Under the pieces are notes generated by a model. The model worked only from the letters and a program-made list of their open reading frames with translations, was not told the DNA's origin and ran no database searches. From contig JAEURF010000103.1 of assembly GCA_016789205.1 (NCBI GenBank), forward strand, positions 1-6,371: DNA of 6,371 nt, read 5' to 3'. Made by a program: the position numbers and the translations under genes. This document shows, in pieces, positions 6,230 to 6,371 of this stretch; positions within the stretch are counted from its first letter, which is position 1; each line of letters opens with the position of its first letter. Origin of the DNA: Anaerolineales bacterium. Lineage in GTDB: Bacteria > Chloroflexota > Anaerolineae > Anaerolineales > Villigracilaceae.

Positions 6230-6371
6230 ATCAAAAACATATTTTGATTACTGGTGGAGCGGGATACATCGGCTCTATCTTGACTTCGGAACTGCTACGG
6301 CTTAATTACAAAGTCACCACCTTAGACAGTTTACTCTTCGGCGGTGAAAGCATCATGCCGTTTATGAGTCA
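6226..6371 (+). CDS. NAD-dependent sugar-nucleotide epimerase/dehydratase, 3' partial
   Basis: The first 48 codons of an extended short-chain dehydrogenase, cut by the window end. The translation begins MNQKHILITGGAGYIGSIL, with strand 1, the GGAGYIGS (residues 10-17) nucleotide-binding glycine motif, then helix 1 and strand 2 ending VTTLDSL (30-36). The Asp there (residue 34) is placed to bind the adenosine ribose of NAD. The FGGES (38-42) that follows resembles NAD-dependent epimerase/dehydratases of surface-sugar pathways. UDP-glucose 4-epimerase, dTDP-glucose dehydratase and other activities cannot be separated because the catalytic YxxxK lies beyond the window. Its ATG overlaps the regulator TGA (ATGA), so the two are one transcription unit and the regulator may respond to this pathway (inference). 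Confidence 0.88.
   Translation, partial: MNQKHILITGGAGYIGSILTSELLRLNYKVTTLDSLLFGGESIMPFMS

Noticed and set aside
1..6371. CRISPR arrays, tRNA or rRNA genes, insertion sequences and phage genes
   Set aside because: No spaced direct repeats, no cloverleaf-like or rRNA-like stretch, and no transposase or integrase motif on either strand; almost all bases are accounted for by the six genes.

Overview
The window is a piece of a bacterial cell-surface glycan (exopolysaccharide or lipid-linked glycan) locus. It holds five complete or nearly complete genes and one truncated gene, packed with almost no spare DNA. The bases are moderately AT-rich. Purine-rich Shine-Dalgarno sequences, TATAAT-type boxes and ordinary TAA/TGA stops point to a bacterium using the standard code. 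The protein style (GT-C transferases beside a DPM-like GT2 and a MarR-like glycan regulator) is reminiscent of Chloroflexota/Anaerolineae, but that is a weak impression and not a taxonomic call.

Layout: (i) 2-1945 (+), a multispanning GT-C glycosyltransferase whose 5' end lies outside the window; (ii) 1957-3600 (+), a second GT-C glycosyltransferase of the PMT/GT39 type, 11 bases downstream; (iii) 4242-3601 (-), a small class I SAM methyltransferase; (iv) 5686-4253 (-), a fusion of a SAM methyltransferase domain and a DPM-like family 2 glycosyltransferase, transcribed ahead of (iii) with a 10-base gap; (v) a 66-base divergent intergenic region with a TATAAT box on each strand and nested perfect inverted repeats; (vi) 5753-6229 (+), a winged-helix regulator resembling EPS-associated MarR proteins; (vii) 6226-6371 (+), the first 48 codons of an NAD-dependent sugar-nucleotide epimerase/dehydratase, joined to the regulator by an ATGA overlap.

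A plausible combined model (inference): the epimerase/dehydratase makes a nucleotide sugar, and the GT2 domain moves a sugar onto a polyprenyl-phosphate or lipid carrier. The two GT-C enzymes then use polyprenyl-phosphate sugars outside the cytoplasmic membrane, while the methyltransferases modify a sugar or lipid intermediate. The regulator sits between the two divergent units and could control both, and itself, through the palindrome that overlaps its own -10 box. No RNA gene, insertion sequence, CRISPR array or convincing intrinsic terminator was seen. The only clearly regulatory DNA is the 5687-5752 interval.
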